Shown: positions 43,077 to 51,954, counted from the first letter of the stretch. The stretch is 64,000 nucleotides of DNA from Nocardia transvalensis (GCF_015477765.1 NZ_JADLQQ010000015.1:1-64000); one strand, 5' to 3'. Numbers and translations: made by a program. Notes: a model not told the origin generated them from the letters alone.

Positions 43077-43755
43077 TCAGCCGACCGCGTCAAGCCATGC
43101 GCCGCTGGGGTTGTCGAGAACCTGAACCGCTTCGTCGATCGTGATTTCGCGGCGGTGGGGCATCATCCAGGGGGCCGGGGCTTGGACGAGGATCGCGTGA
43201 CGCAGCATCCCGGTCCACCCGAAGGTGACGTGCAGATCCATGCGGCGGTTGTAGGCCGGAGTCGTGTCGCCACCGCTGGTCGGTCGGCATCTCGCGGTGC
43301 TCGGTGTAGGTGAGTTCGATATGCCGGCGCTGCCACTGCCGCGCGATCCACTCGCCGCGATCGACCGCGGCGCGCACGGCATCCAGCAATGTCAGCTGAG
43401 CTTCGGTCCGATCGGTAAACCTCTGCGGCTGCCGACCGCGGGGAGGCGGGGTGGTGGCCCGGTGGTTGGATTCTCGCCGTTCGATCCGCGCGGCAGTGGC
43501 CAGCACAGTGAGCAGAGTGATGAGCAGGGCTAACACGATCAGGACCACGCGGTAGGCAGTGGTGATCTCGGCGAACGCGGCAGCCGCCAGGTAGCTGCCC
43601 AGCTCTAGACCGATCGCGGGGGCACCCCATCGCCGCAGGCGAGCAGCGTCTTCAGGGCGCTCGGTCGCCTCGAGCCAGACGCTGCGTACACCGATGACAA
43701 TTGGCGGGATCCACACGACCCACACGGCCACGATCAGCGTCGTACTCAGACTCAT
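43077..43755 (-). CDS. Membrane protein of about 225 aa, apparent frameshift near its 3' third
   Basis: AGGAGAG precedes the ATG at 43755. Residues 5-23 (TLIVAVWVVWIPPIVIGVRS), 46-63 (AIGLELGSYLAAAAFAEI) and 67-88 (YRVVLIVLALLITLLTVLA) are membrane helices. An Arg-rich cytoplasmic part with EAQLTLLDAVRAAVDRGEWI follows. As read the frame ends at 43090 in noise. A one-base shift near 43275-43290 continues with NRRMDLHVTFGWTGMLRHAI and ends at 43077. The downstream frame could instead be a separate 54-aa gene from ATG 43241. Confidence 0.65.
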
Positions 43756-43832
43756 GGTGGGGACTCTCCTTCTCGTTCACAGAAATCCGCGGCGCCCGTC
43801 ACATCGGCTGGGACGCGGACGGACAACGTGGC

Positions 43833-44162
43833 TCATCCCGTTGCCGGAGCCGAGCCAGCGGTCGGATCGACCGGATGTGGACGCCAGGATCCCGAGCACG
43901 CCGGCTTCGGTAGTCCGTGCCATTCCTCACCGCACCTGCATGTCGGCAGGCGACGTCCTTCGCGCGGGCCGATCTCGAGTTGTTCCTTGACCAAGGCGGT
44001 GATCGGGTCGGGATCCGTAGCGTGATCTGGCGTGGGATGGCGGTCACCGGGGGCGCTGCTCAGGTGGCCGGGCGAGACGCAGCCCTCGGGGCGACGGGCA
44101 ATGGCGGGGATCCTGACCCGGTTTCCGGTCGAATCGTGTGCAGGAATTGCGGTGTCGGGCAC
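43833..44162 (-). CDS. Small putative zinc-binding protein, 109 aa
   Basis: AAAGGAG lies seven bases upstream of the GTG. The C-terminal part CRCGEEWHGLPKPACSGSW holds three Cys and one or two His that could bind zinc. The middle is Asp/Pro-rich (ATDPDPITALVKEQLE). It is the first gene behind copy 12 of the promoter module. Similar short CxCGxEWHGLP proteins are common on actinobacterial elements; their function is unknown. Confidence 0.7.
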   Translation of the reverse strand: MPDTAIPAHDSTGNRVRIPAIARRPEGCVSPGHLSSAPGDRHPTPDHATDPDPITALVKEQLEIGPREGRRLPTCRCGEEWHGLPKPACSGSWRPHPVDPTAGSAPATG

Positions 44163-44245
44163 AGCGAAACTCCTTTCCCGATGAGAACTGTGTTCAGCGG
44201 GTTGGCGGGACCCCGAGCCACCCGGGGTGTCCAGCTAAGCGGCGG

Positions 44246-44312
44246 TGAGATGGTTGGTCTCATCCAGTAGTGCGACATGTTTAAACATAATGCTTTATGC
44301 ACTCTGGTACAA
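44246..44312 (-). promoter_or_regulatory. Recurring promoter-leader module (copy 12)
   Basis: Minus strand: TTGTAC (44307-44312), 17 bases, TATGTT (44284-44289), TGTCGC, and a hairpin at 44246-44262 with stem TGAGA/TCTCA around CCAACCA. It drives the gene at 44162. Confidence 0.84.
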
Positions 44313-44373
44313 GTGGTGGCGGCCGACCGGGTGTGCTGCCCGGGTGCCGCGGGGGTCTCTGGGCGGACGCGCG

Positions 44374-45246
44374 TCATGCGGCCTCCCGCCTTTTCGCGCG
44401 GTGTCGGGCCAGGGCGCGTGCGGCCGCGCCCCTGTGGATGTTGAGGACTTCGGCGAGTTTGGTTTGGGTCCAGCCGTGTTCGACCGCATGATCGAGGACG
44501 GCTTGTCGTTCCGCCCTGGAAATCTCGCCGGTGTGCTCACCGCGCAGGATGCGGAGCAGCAGGACCTCGTCGACGATGCCTGGCATCTCGGTGGTCTCGT
44601 CCGGTGCTGGCTCGTGTGCGGGGTGGTCGATGTCCAGCCCGTCCCAGAGCAGTGGCGGCGCGAAGCCTCGGTCGCGAGATTGTTTGGCCAAGGACGGAGA
44701 CGGTCCTGGCGTGCCCGAGAGTTCCTCGTACAGATCGCAGATCGCCCGCCACGTTTCGTATCGAACCCAGCGGTGGATGGTGTACTGGTGGACCGCCGCT
44801 TGGGACACACCCAGTCGCGCAGCGAGGCGACGCTGGGGCCACCCGATTGCCATCAGCGCATGTAGGCGCCGGCTGGTTCCGATGTTGGGGACCATCAGCC
44901 CTGCTTGCGCCGGCACCGGGATATGGGTCACGGTCATGAGACGGGCGGCCCGGTCGATCTGACTGGTGGGGTAGGTGCCGTGCCGGATGAGCCAGACCGT
45001 CTTCTGTGAGACTCCGGCGGCGGCTGCGATCGCCGTGTCCGTGAACCCCCAGCTCCGCAATGTCTGAATGTGGGCGCGGACCTCCGCCTCAGGGACGCGT
45101 GCGGGAATACCGTGGGCGGCCCGACAGATGCGGATCTTGCTGGTCTTGTACTTCCCGTGGCGCGGCAGGCTGCTCGGGATCGGCGTCACCTTCGTCGGCC
45201 GCGCGATCGAGTACACAGCCGGGCACACCGGGCGCGACGCGGTCAT
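44374..45246 (-). CDS. Multi-HTH DNA-binding regulator, 290 aa
   Basis: Three helix-turn-helix-like segments are visible: TDTAIAAAAGVSQKTVWLIRHG (about residues 75-95), WPQRRLAARLGVSQAAVHQY (about 135-155) and WTQTKLAEVLNIHRGAAARA near the C-terminus (about 262-280). It should bind DNA, probably as a regulator of the element. The ATG overlaps the stop of the SF2 helicase (ATGA), so it is the last gene of the sigma-factor operon. No ligand domain is seen. Confidence 0.75.
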   Translation of the reverse strand: MTASRPVCPAVYSIARPTKVTPIPSSLPRHGKYKTSKIRICRAAHGIPARVPEAEVRAHIQTLRSWGFTDTAIAAAAGVSQKTVWLIRHGTYPTSQIDRAARLMTVTHIPVPAQAGLMVPNIGTSRRLHALMAIGWPQRRLAARLGVSQAAVHQYTIHRWVRYETWRAICDLYEELSGTPGPSPSLAKQSRDRGFAPPLLWDGLDIDHPAHEPAPDETTEMPGIVDEVLLLRILRGEHTGEISRAERQAVLDHAVEHGWTQTKLAEVLNIHRGAAARALARHRAKRREAA

Positions 45247-48200
45247 GCAGCCCTCCGTCCCTCTGCTTGTCGCAATGTGGATTCGATGGCCGACACCAGG
45301 GGTTGCGACAGTCCCGTGCGCCGCGCGACATGCGGGACTTGATAACCCTGGAGCAGAAGATCGCGGGCGAATTGTTCGGCCTGGCTGTCGAATTTGTTGA
45401 CCGGTCGGGCGCCGGGGCGCCGACTGCGGTGCGGCGGCTGGGGCGGTGGGGTCAGGTCGCCGTGGAGGGAGTCGTAGAACAGGCGCATCATCTTGGCGTG
45501 GCTGGCCGAGACCGAGTCTCGGTCGAACGGCAGGCTGCTGGTGCGGGCGTATCCCATCCCTGCGGTGATCGCGGCGGTGGTCCAGCCGTGCGCGAACAGA
45601 TCGTCGACCAGCGCCCAGGTCGGTGCCGGGTCGACCTTGATCCCCTGCCCGGCGATGCCCCAGCGGCCGCGGCTGCGAGGAACGGACCGCACCGCGAGAA
45701 CATCCTCGACGGTCAACTCGAGCAGCACGCGGCGGTGAACGGGATGGCACTTCGTCATCCGCCCTTTGACCAGACCCTGCACCACGCCAGTGCTGACACC
45801 GGCCGCGGCGGCGATGGCGCCGACGGTGAAGAGCCGATCAGAGCGGTCGGTGGTGGGGTCCTGCGCCAGCAGCTGCTGCAGATGCGCCGCGACGTCGAAC
45901 GCGTCCACCCAGTCGGTGCGGTACACTTCGCGGCGTGTTCGTGCGTGGGCGCGGGCGTAGGCGCGCGCTTCCCGGAGACAGATGGCGCAGGAGCAGCCTG
46001 CGTAATAGCCGCGGCGGCCGTGCGGGATCTTTCCCAGATCGATCGGTTCTCCGCACTCGCGCTGGTGGCGCTCGCCGCGCCACTGCCAGCCGGGGAGGGC
46101 TTCTACTTCCTCGGCACGCTCGGGATCGAGCTCGCCTTTGCGGCGGCCGAGTCGGACCCGGTTGACCCAGTGATAGAGGTGAAAGGGGTAGTCGTCGACG
46201 ACCTCTACGTGGTCGACGGGCAGCTCGTCCAGACTGCCTGTGCGAGTGGTGAATTGCCGCGCGGCCTGAATGCCGATCCCCCACCAGGTCTCCGACGACT
46301 TCCAGGAAAATCGCCGCTCGCGTTTGGCAGAGGTATCCGGCGGGATCGCGGCGAACAGCATCGTCTCCACGGCGGGCGGAAGAACACCGAACACCTTGCG
46401 GCGGCGAACCCTGCCGAGCCATGCCCCTAGGGGAAAGCCGTCTTCGACATGGTCGTCGGGAACGTTGGTGTGACCCTCCCAGGCAACGAATTTCCGCAGG
46501 GCCTCCACGCCGGCGTCGTCGTCGGCCGACAGCGGGTTCCAGGTCCATCCAGGCCGCTTTTCGAGTTCGATCTGCAGTGTCGGATCGAGTTCGCCGTCGC
46601 GGTATTTGAAGATCTGGGTGGCGACCCACAGTCCTAGCGGGCGGTTCAATCCGTCCCGGAGCCCGGTGTAGATGCTGTCGCCGCACGGGTTTTCGGTCAG
46701 GGTGCCGTGTCGGGCGACGACTTGATCAAGAACGGTGAGAGTGCGCTCGTCCGCGGCGGCCGCCGCGGCCCAGCGCCATCCGGGAACGGTTTCCAGGCGG
46801 CGGATCCGGTCGTAGCCGAGCAGGCCCTGGCTGTAGCGGACGCGTTGACCGACCACCCACATGCCCAGGCGTTTGCCGTCGACAACGGTGGTCGCGGTGA
46901 CGGCGGAGGCGCTGCCGTGCTGTTGCGCGGCGGTGGTCAGCAGGCCGAAGTACATCTCCCAGATCGCGGAGGTCCGCTCGAGCAGGCGGGCGACGACGCG
47001 GCCGGGCTCCTCACCGCCGACGACGGTAAGCCATGGGAGCTGGCCGGGGTCGACGGTGCCGGGGCTGCTGGTGGCGCGGGCCCGGTCGAGGTCGAGTGCG
47101 ATGCGTGCATCGTGGGTTCGCAGTCCGCGCAGGACTCTCCATACGTGGCTGTAGGGGCTGTCGGCGAGTTGGTCGAGGTCGTCGTCGGTGTCGTCGAGGA
47201 CGACCGGAACGATGATCGTGCCCACGTCCTTGTCGGGATGCGGGCGCAGGACCCGGCCGATCGCCTGCATGATGCTGGTGACGCTGGAGCGGGGATCGGC
47301 GAACAGCACCGCGTCGACCGCGGGAACGTCGACGCCTTCGCGCAGGCATTGCGCGGACGCGACAAGGGTGATCATGCCGGCGCGGGCAGGGTCGGTGAGG
47401 GTGTCGAGAATATCTCGGCGTTGCCGGTCGGGCATAGACCCGTCGACGGCGTACGCCTCGGCTCGGATGCCGGCGATCTCGCCGAGCCGATTGATACGCT
47501 CGGCGAATCGGCGGGCGCCGGCGACGCGGTTGTGGAAGGTGAGTATCCGCCGGATTCCGTACCGGGACACGGTGTCGTCGAGGACGGCAAGGGCGGCTTG
47601 GGTCGGGCCGTTGCGGCGGGTGATGCGGTGGGTGCCGACCACGACCCGGTAGGGGGTGAGCAGCCGCTGCGCAACGGCCTCCCCGACCGGGATCTCGTAG
47701 GCGATGCGGCCGAATGTTCGAGGGTCGTCCATGGAGTACAGGCGGTCGACGGCTCCGGTCAGTTCATCGAGGGGATCCGCGGTCGCCAGGTTGCCCAGCA
47801 CGACGGGGGTGGCGGTTTGGAACAGTCGGCGGCGGGCGGGGATGGCGTCGGTGTCGAGGACCGGCTGGAACCGTTCGTCGACCCGGCCGGCGAGATGATG
47901 AGCCTCGTCGGCGATCAGCAAGTCGAGCGGAGCATCGAGATAGTGCAGTGCGTCGCGGATCACCGCGGCGGAGTGATAGGTGCTGACCAGCACCGTCAGG
48001 GTGTCTCCAGGGGTGTCCCGGCGCAGGAACCGGGTGACGACGTCGGCGTGGGTGGTGACACCGGTGCTGTCGTGGACGCCACGGTAGGGGTCGATGCCGT
48101 CGACTCCGATCTCGTCACGCCCGCTGTTGGTGGTGGGGTCACTGCAGACTGCAAGCGTGTGCATCGGCAGGCCGCTGCGCCGCCATTGGGTGATCGTCTG

Positions 48201-48407
48201 CGCGACCAGGGCGATGGAGGAGGTGAAGATTACGACGGTTCGCGCGCTGAGCCGACGCGCGAGCCACGGCCCGATCAGGGTTTTGCCGGTGCCGGGTGCC
48301 ATGCGGATCTGTGCCCGGTCGGCGCCGGTCCGGTACTCGGTGTCGAGCGCTGCGAGGGCCTCACGCTGATGGGGGCGGGGCTGCGGGTGCGTGGTCGTGC
48401 CGGTCAT
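45243..48407 (-). CDS. Superfamily 2 helicase with helicase-associated repeats, 1054 aa
   Basis: Walker A MAPGTGKT (residues 36-43), DEAH box LLIADEAHHLAG (163-174), the second RecA domain with DRQRRDILDTL and REGVDVPAVDAVLF, and motif VI QAIGRVLRP identify a type-III/Superfamily-2 helicase. From about residue 500 to 780 it carries repeats of the helicase-associated type (LWVATQIFKYRDGELDP, LGAWLGRVRRRKV). A Cys-containing part and HTH segments (VGAIAAAAGVSTGVVQGLV) follow at the C-terminus. GGGAGGAG precedes the ATG. It lies between a sigma factor and an HTH regulator, so it may act in element replication or transcription. Confidence 0.83.
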   Translation of the reverse strand: MTGTTTHPQPRPHQREALAALDTEYRTGADRAQIRMAPGTGKTLIGPWLARRLSARTVVIFTSSIALVAQTITQWRRSGLPMHTLAVCSDPTTNSGRDEIGVDGIDPYRGVHDSTGVTTHADVVTRFLRRDTPGDTLTVLVSTYHSAAVIRDALHYLDAPLDLLIADEAHHLAGRVDERFQPVLDTDAIPARRRLFQTATPVVLGNLATADPLDELTGAVDRLYSMDDPRTFGRIAYEIPVGEAVAQRLLTPYRVVVGTHRITRRNGPTQAALAVLDDTVSRYGIRRILTFHNRVAGARRFAERINRLGEIAGIRAEAYAVDGSMPDRQRRDILDTLTDPARAGMITLVASAQCLREGVDVPAVDAVLFADPRSSVTSIMQAIGRVLRPHPDKDVGTIIVPVVLDDTDDDLDQLADSPYSHVWRVLRGLRTHDARIALDLDRARATSSPGTVDPGQLPWLTVVGGEEPGRVVARLLERTSAIWEMYFGLLTTAAQQHGSASAVTATTVVDGKRLGMWVVGQRVRYSQGLLGYDRIRRLETVPGWRWAAAAAADERTLTVLDQVVARHGTLTENPCGDSIYTGLRDGLNRPLGLWVATQIFKYRDGELDPTLQIELEKRPGWTWNPLSADDDAGVEALRKFVAWEGHTNVPDDHVEDGFPLGAWLGRVRRRKVFGVLPPAVETMLFAAIPPDTSAKRERRFSWKSSETWWGIGIQAARQFTTRTGSLDELPVDHVEVVDDYPFHLYHWVNRVRLGRRKGELDPERAEEVEALPGWQWRGERHQRECGEPIDLGKIPHGRRGYYAGCSCAICLREARAYARAHARTRREVYRTDWVDAFDVAAHLQQLLAQDPTTDRSDRLFTVGAIAAAAGVSTGVVQGLVKGRMTKCHPVHRRVLLELTVEDVLAVRSVPRSRGRWGIAGQGIKVDPAPTWALVDDLFAHGWTTAAITAGMGYARTSSLPFDRDSVSASHAKMMRLFYDSLHGDLTPPPQPPHRSRRPGARPVNKFDSQAEQFARDLLLQGYQVPHVARRTGLSQPLVSAIESTLRQAEGRRAA

Positions 48408-48436
48408 CTGTTGGCTCTCCTCCCGGTGACTCGGGG

Positions 48437-49324
48437 TCAGGCCGCCTGCCGCGTCTGCGCGGCGGCGGCGCGCATCTTGGTGAGGGCGGCGCGGGCTACT
48501 TGCGAGACGAGATCGGGGCGAAGTCCGCGGTCGGCGGCGATCTCCGCGACCATCCGGGCGCGGCCGTCGGCCAGGCCGAACATGATCTCGATGACCTCGC
48601 GTTCCCGGCGGGTGAGGGTGTGCATCAACACCGGGAGGTCGATGGCGTTCTCCCGGTCAGAGTGGGCCTCGGAGGGGTCGGCGATGAGCGCGGCGAGGGC
48701 GTAGCCGTGGTCGCCGTCGGCGTTCAATAGTTCGTCCAGTGATCGGGCCGGGCGCAGGGCGTCGAGCAGGGCGAGAACAACCTGCTCGGACACTTCCATG
48801 TGCTGCGCCAGTTGCTGCACGCTCGGCCGACTGCCGGACTTTTCTGTGAGGTGGTGTTCGGCGTCGAGCAACTGCTGGCTCAGCAATGCCGCGTGCTCGG
48901 GCAGTTTCAGGGGCGAGGAACGCAGTATGGCCCTGTGCTGAAAGTTGCGGATCCAGTGGCTGGCGTAGGTCGAGAACTTCAGACCCCGCTGGTAATCCCA
49001 TTTCTGGATCGCGCGAATGATGCCGAGGAGCCCTTCCATGGTCAGGTCGTCGTGATCGAGGGAGGCCCCGCTGCGGTGGCCGCAGCGCCATCGGTGCGCC
49101 CAGAACCTGGCGAGGTTTTCGTTGGCGCGAATGAAACGGTGGAAGGCCTGTCGGCCCAGTTCTGCGAGCGCGGCGAGGTCTTCGGCGGTGGCGGCGACGG
49201 TCCAGTGTCCGTCGGCCAGAAGGTGTTCGGCGTACAGGCCGGCCTCGATCGCCTTGGCGAGGTCGACCTCGTCGGCGGCGGTGAGCAGGGGCTCTCGGCG
49301 GCCGATCAGTCGGGATTCGGTCAT
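48437..49324 (-). CDS. RNA polymerase sigma factor, sigma-70 family, 295 aa
   Basis: Region 2 is clear: HDDLTMEGLLGIIRAIQKWD (2.1-2.2) and YQRGLKFSTYASHWIRNFQH (2.3-2.4, residues 111-130), followed by RAILRSSPLKLPEH. Region 3 (residues 165-195) and region 4 (LTRREREVIEIMFGL, then the HTH VAEIAADRGLRPDLVSQVAR) complete a group 2/3-like factor. A sigma factor on a mobile element would redirect RNA polymerase to element promoters. ATG 49324 overlaps the upstream stop (ATGA). The conserved -35/-10 modules are its obvious candidate targets (inference). Confidence 0.88.
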   Translation of the reverse strand: MTESRLIGRREPLLTAADEVDLAKAIEAGLYAEHLLADGHWTVAATAEDLAALAELGRQAFHRFIRANENLARFWAHRWRCGHRSGASLDHDDLTMEGLLGIIRAIQKWDYQRGLKFSTYASHWIRNFQHRAILRSSPLKLPEHAALLSQQLLDAEHHLTEKSGSRPSVQQLAQHMEVSEQVVLALLDALRPARSLDELLNADGDHGYALAALIADPSEAHSDRENAIDLPVLMHTLTRREREVIEIMFGLADGRARMVAEIAADRGLRPDLVSQVARAALTKMRAAAAQTRQAA

Positions 49325-50574
49325 GACGCACTCCGATCGCACTTTGTCGGACGCGTTTCCCGCGAGTTGGCGACACTGCAGCCGTCGGCTCCCTGGGGGG
49401 CGCCGGGGACACTGCTGGCGGCGCGGGCGGCGGTGACGACTTCGCGTTTGATCTGGCCGCGGCGGTGGTCGTCCGGCAGCAGATCCAGGTCGAGGACCCC
49501 GGGCCGACGCGGGTTCTCGTAGTCGCGCAGGCGATCCCGGATGTAGGTGAACGCGATGGGGTGTTCCTGGGCGAGCAGGTCCCGTGCGTGCGCCTTGGCC
49601 TTGGCGAATGCGATGCGGTGCGGGTCGTTCTGTTTGCGGTGCTCGAGGTCGGCGGCCGCCTCTCGGAGCAGGTGGCCGCATTCGATGCGACGCTGCAACA
49701 CCGCGGCCAGGAATCGGCGTGCCTTGAGCACGGCCCGTGCCTGGTCGCGATCGATCGGCGCCAACAGGATCGGCGGTGTCGGCCCGAGCGCATGCGGGCT
49801 GGCAGCACCGGCTTGGCGGTAGGTCTGTTCCGCCAATTGATTGAGTGCGACATGCCAGCGTCGCAGCAGCAGCGGATGCCCCAATGCCTGGCAGCGAGCA
49901 TCTTGATCGCGGGCGTCGGCCCGGGCGACCTCCCGCATCCGGTTCTCCGACACGCTCAGTAGGTGCCGCACCTCCGGCGTGATTTCGTCGTCGAGCCAGC
50001 CGTGTGCGTGACCGTGCTCGACGGCGTCGAAGATGTTGCGGTGGCATTCGCGGTCGGGTTGTGCGAGGTTGCGTTCTGCCAGCACCGCCTCGAGCAGGGA
50101 TCGGAATTCACCGGGAAATGCGTCGGTGAGCCATTTTCGGGCGGTGGCTTCGGCGTTGACGGTGATGCGATGCGGCAGGCTCTGCTGGTGGGTGTCGCGG
50201 CGGCGCCGGGAAACCAGTTGGCGGGCCTCGTCGAGGCGGCGCCGGATCGCGTCGAGTTGTCCGTTGGTGATGTCCAGGCGGGGGTCGTGGTCGACGGTCA
50301 TCCGTTCGGCGGCGACCTGGAGCTCGCCTTCCGCCCACATCAGTGCGTCCAGCCATTCGGGCAGTCGTGGTTCGCTGCGGAGGAGCCGGCGGACCGAAGG
50401 GGCGAGGGGGAACGTGGCGTCCGCGATCGCGACGGTCACCAGATCTTTGAACCGGGCGTCGATCCGGCGACCGATTTGGGCCGCCGAGAGGGTAGGGACC
50501 TGGCCTACGGTCAGTGCCTTGGCCCGGCGCGGGGTCTGGTCGTTTCGTGGCTCTGTGGTGGCGGTCGCGGTCAC
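49321..50574 (-). CDS. Helical hypothetical protein, 417 aa
   Basis: The GTG overlaps the stop of the 50571 gene (GTGA). The protein is long, mostly helical and charged (LTNGQLDAIRRRLDEARQLV-like segments) with RFLAAVLQRRIECGHLLREA near residue 320. No cofactor or catalytic motif. Coupling to the sigma factor downstream makes a regulatory partner such as an anti-sigma or chaperone thinkable, but nothing in the sequence proves it. Confidence 0.7.
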   Translation of the reverse strand: MTATATTEPRNDQTPRRAKALTVGQVPTLSAAQIGRRIDARFKDLVTVAIADATFPLAPSVRRLLRSEPRLPEWLDALMWAEGELQVAAERMTVDHDPRLDITNGQLDAIRRRLDEARQLVSRRRRDTHQQSLPHRITVNAEATARKWLTDAFPGEFRSLLEAVLAERNLAQPDRECHRNIFDAVEHGHAHGWLDDEITPEVRHLLSVSENRMREVARADARDQDARCQALGHPLLLRRWHVALNQLAEQTYRQAGAASPHALGPTPPILLAPIDRDQARAVLKARRFLAAVLQRRIECGHLLREAAADLEHRKQNDPHRIAFAKAKAHARDLLAQEHPIAFTYIRDRLRDYENPRRPGVLDLDLLPDDHRRGQIKREVVTAARAASSVPGAPQGADGCSVANSRETRPTKCDRSAS

Positions 50575-50864
50575 CGGTGGGCCTCCTCGATCAATTCGTC
50601 GATGGCCACGTCCCAGGGGCCGAAGTGGACCCAGGTGACCGTCTTCCGGCTGCCCGGCGCACGGTAGGTGACGGTGGCTGATCCTCCGTTGCGGCTGACC
50701 TGGCGGGCCACCTCTAGTGCCGATTCGAAATCGGTGTAGGGGTCGACGGAGTCGACGGGCCGCTTGTCGTCCATCACCCACAGGTCCGGGCAGCGGAGGG
50801 GGTCGGGGCGGGTCTTCACCCCGTCGAAGTGGATGTGGCATCGATAAAGCCTCGGCGTCGACAT
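50571..50864 (-). CDS. Hypothetical protein, 97 aa, first gene of the sigma operon
   Basis: A strong AAGGAGGAG precedes the ATG. The short beta-rich product (RLYRCHIHFDGVKTRPDPLR, then VTWVHFGPWDVAIDELIEEA) ends in an acidic helix. Not recognised. Upstream no good copy of the recurring promoter-leader is seen (only a TTGTCA near 51000 with a poor -10), so the sigma operon may have a different promoter. Confidence 0.7.
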   Translation of the reverse strand: MSTPRLYRCHIHFDGVKTRPDPLRCPDLWVMDDKRPVDSVDPYTDFESALEVARQVSRNGGSATVTYRAPGSRKTVTWVHFGPWDVAIDELIEEAHR

Positions 50865-51100
50865 CCCGCTCCTCCTTGATCGGCCGCACGAGCGGCACCG
50901 GCTCGGACAGGGCGGACGCTAGCCAGCGACCACGACAGTCGAGACGGATCGGTTCCCCGGGAGGTCGTGACGGGGGTTGCCGCATCGGCACAGTGCTGAC
51001 AAGACCGCAGTGTCCGAGTGTCTCGGTCCTGCGGAACCGCAGGTGGCAGACGGTTCGGTGTCGACCTCGACGCTTGATCCGAGGACTGCGCGCATCACCC

Positions 51101-51164
51101 TTGATCGAGAATGCAAGACGCATTATCCTGTTATTTGTCCACCGTTCCGGGGCCGACCACCCCG
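51101..51164 (+). promoter_or_regulatory. Recurring promoter-leader module (copy 13)
   Basis: Plus strand: TTGATC (51101-51106), 17 bases, TATCCT (51124-51129), TTGTCC, and a hairpin at 51148-51164 with stem CGGGG/CCCCG around CCGACCA. It is the only clear copy with hairpin on the plus strand and drives the WhiB-type gene. Confidence 0.87.
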
Positions 51165-51253
51165 CGTGAATCCACTAGCCCGCCGCGGGCTTTCGGGCGG
51201 ACGCGCTGCCGCTGGTGCGCGTTCTCCGGGGGCAGGTGGCCAGGAGGTACTCG

Positions 51254-51532
51254 ATGACCGTCCGGCAGAAGACCGAGATAACCGTGCTGATCACCCTGGA
51301 TCGGATGCTGTCGCTGTCGGCCGCGCGTGACTACGACCAGCGACGCCCCGCGTGCACGGGCGATGATCCCGAACTGTGGTTCCCCTACCCCAGCCAGGAC
51401 TTCGCCTACGCCCGCATGGTGTGCGGGATGTGCCCGCTGCGGCTCGACTGCCGCGAATTCGCGCGGCGGACTCATCAGACCGGGGTGTGGGGTGGCGTCG
51501 AGTTCGACCGCGGTCGCCTGGTCCGCGAATGA
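51254..51532 (+). CDS. WhiB-type Fe-S transcription regulator, 92 aa
   Basis: Four Cys in the WhiB arrangement: C in RRPACTGDDPELWF, then CGMCPLRLDC, with the GVWGG turn (GVWGGVEF) and a short basic end. WhiB-like proteins carry a [4Fe-4S] cluster, bind the primary sigma factor and are found only in Actinobacteria and their phages/plasmids. GGAGG lies six bases before the ATG. As it sits behind copy 13 and near the sigma factor gene, it may be part of the regulon control (inference). Confidence 0.87.
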   Translation: MTVRQKTEITVLITLDRMLSLSAARDYDQRRPACTGDDPELWFPYPSQDFAYARMVCGMCPLRLDCREFARRTHQTGVWGGVEFDRGRLVRE

Positions 51533-51559
51533 CGCCCGCGTGCGAATTCGTCGATTGGG

Positions 51560-51954
51560 TCATGCCCGAGGCGGGAAGCCTTCCTGCAAGGTCATGGCCC
51601 AATCGACGATATCGGTGATCGAACGACTGACGTGCCCGCAGTTCGGGCATACGCCGGGCAGTGGCTGGGTCACGATTTCGAGGAAGTGTTCCTTGCACAC
51701 CAGGTGAGTGCGGGATGTGGGGACGTCGACCGGTATGTCGGCTGGGCCGATTCCTCGACCCGGACCACTGGTGCCTTCCGCATTCTCCTCCCCCTCCTCG
51801 AGGCCGATCCCGCAGCAGTCGTGCAGCACCAGCGCCCACCGCGCCGGGTGCACCACGGAGACGGCGCCGGCCTGCTGCTCGAGGAAACACGCCCTGCACG
51901 GTGGAAGCAGTTGCGACCACGGGATGCCGGCACGCTCGCCGGGGCGTTGCGCAT
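51560..51954 (-). CDS. Putative zinc-binding protein of about 131 aa, needs a one-base repair
   Basis: A perfect GGAAGGAGG stands before ATG 51954, but the frame from there is noise. Adding one C to the CCCC at about 51936-51940 joins it to a frame that starts RAGIPWSQLLPPCRACFLEQ and runs to 51560. Two CxxC pairs (CRAC and CPNCGH) and further Cys and His (VLHDCC, CKEHF) suggest one or two zinc sites. If no slip exists, the usable product begins at GTG 51856 (98 aa). It converges with the WhiB gene. Confidence 0.6.

Noticed and set aside
50880..51010. Module copy for the sigma-factor operon
   Set aside because: TTGTCA is present near 51000 on the minus strand but the -10 (CAACCC) and hairpin do not match.
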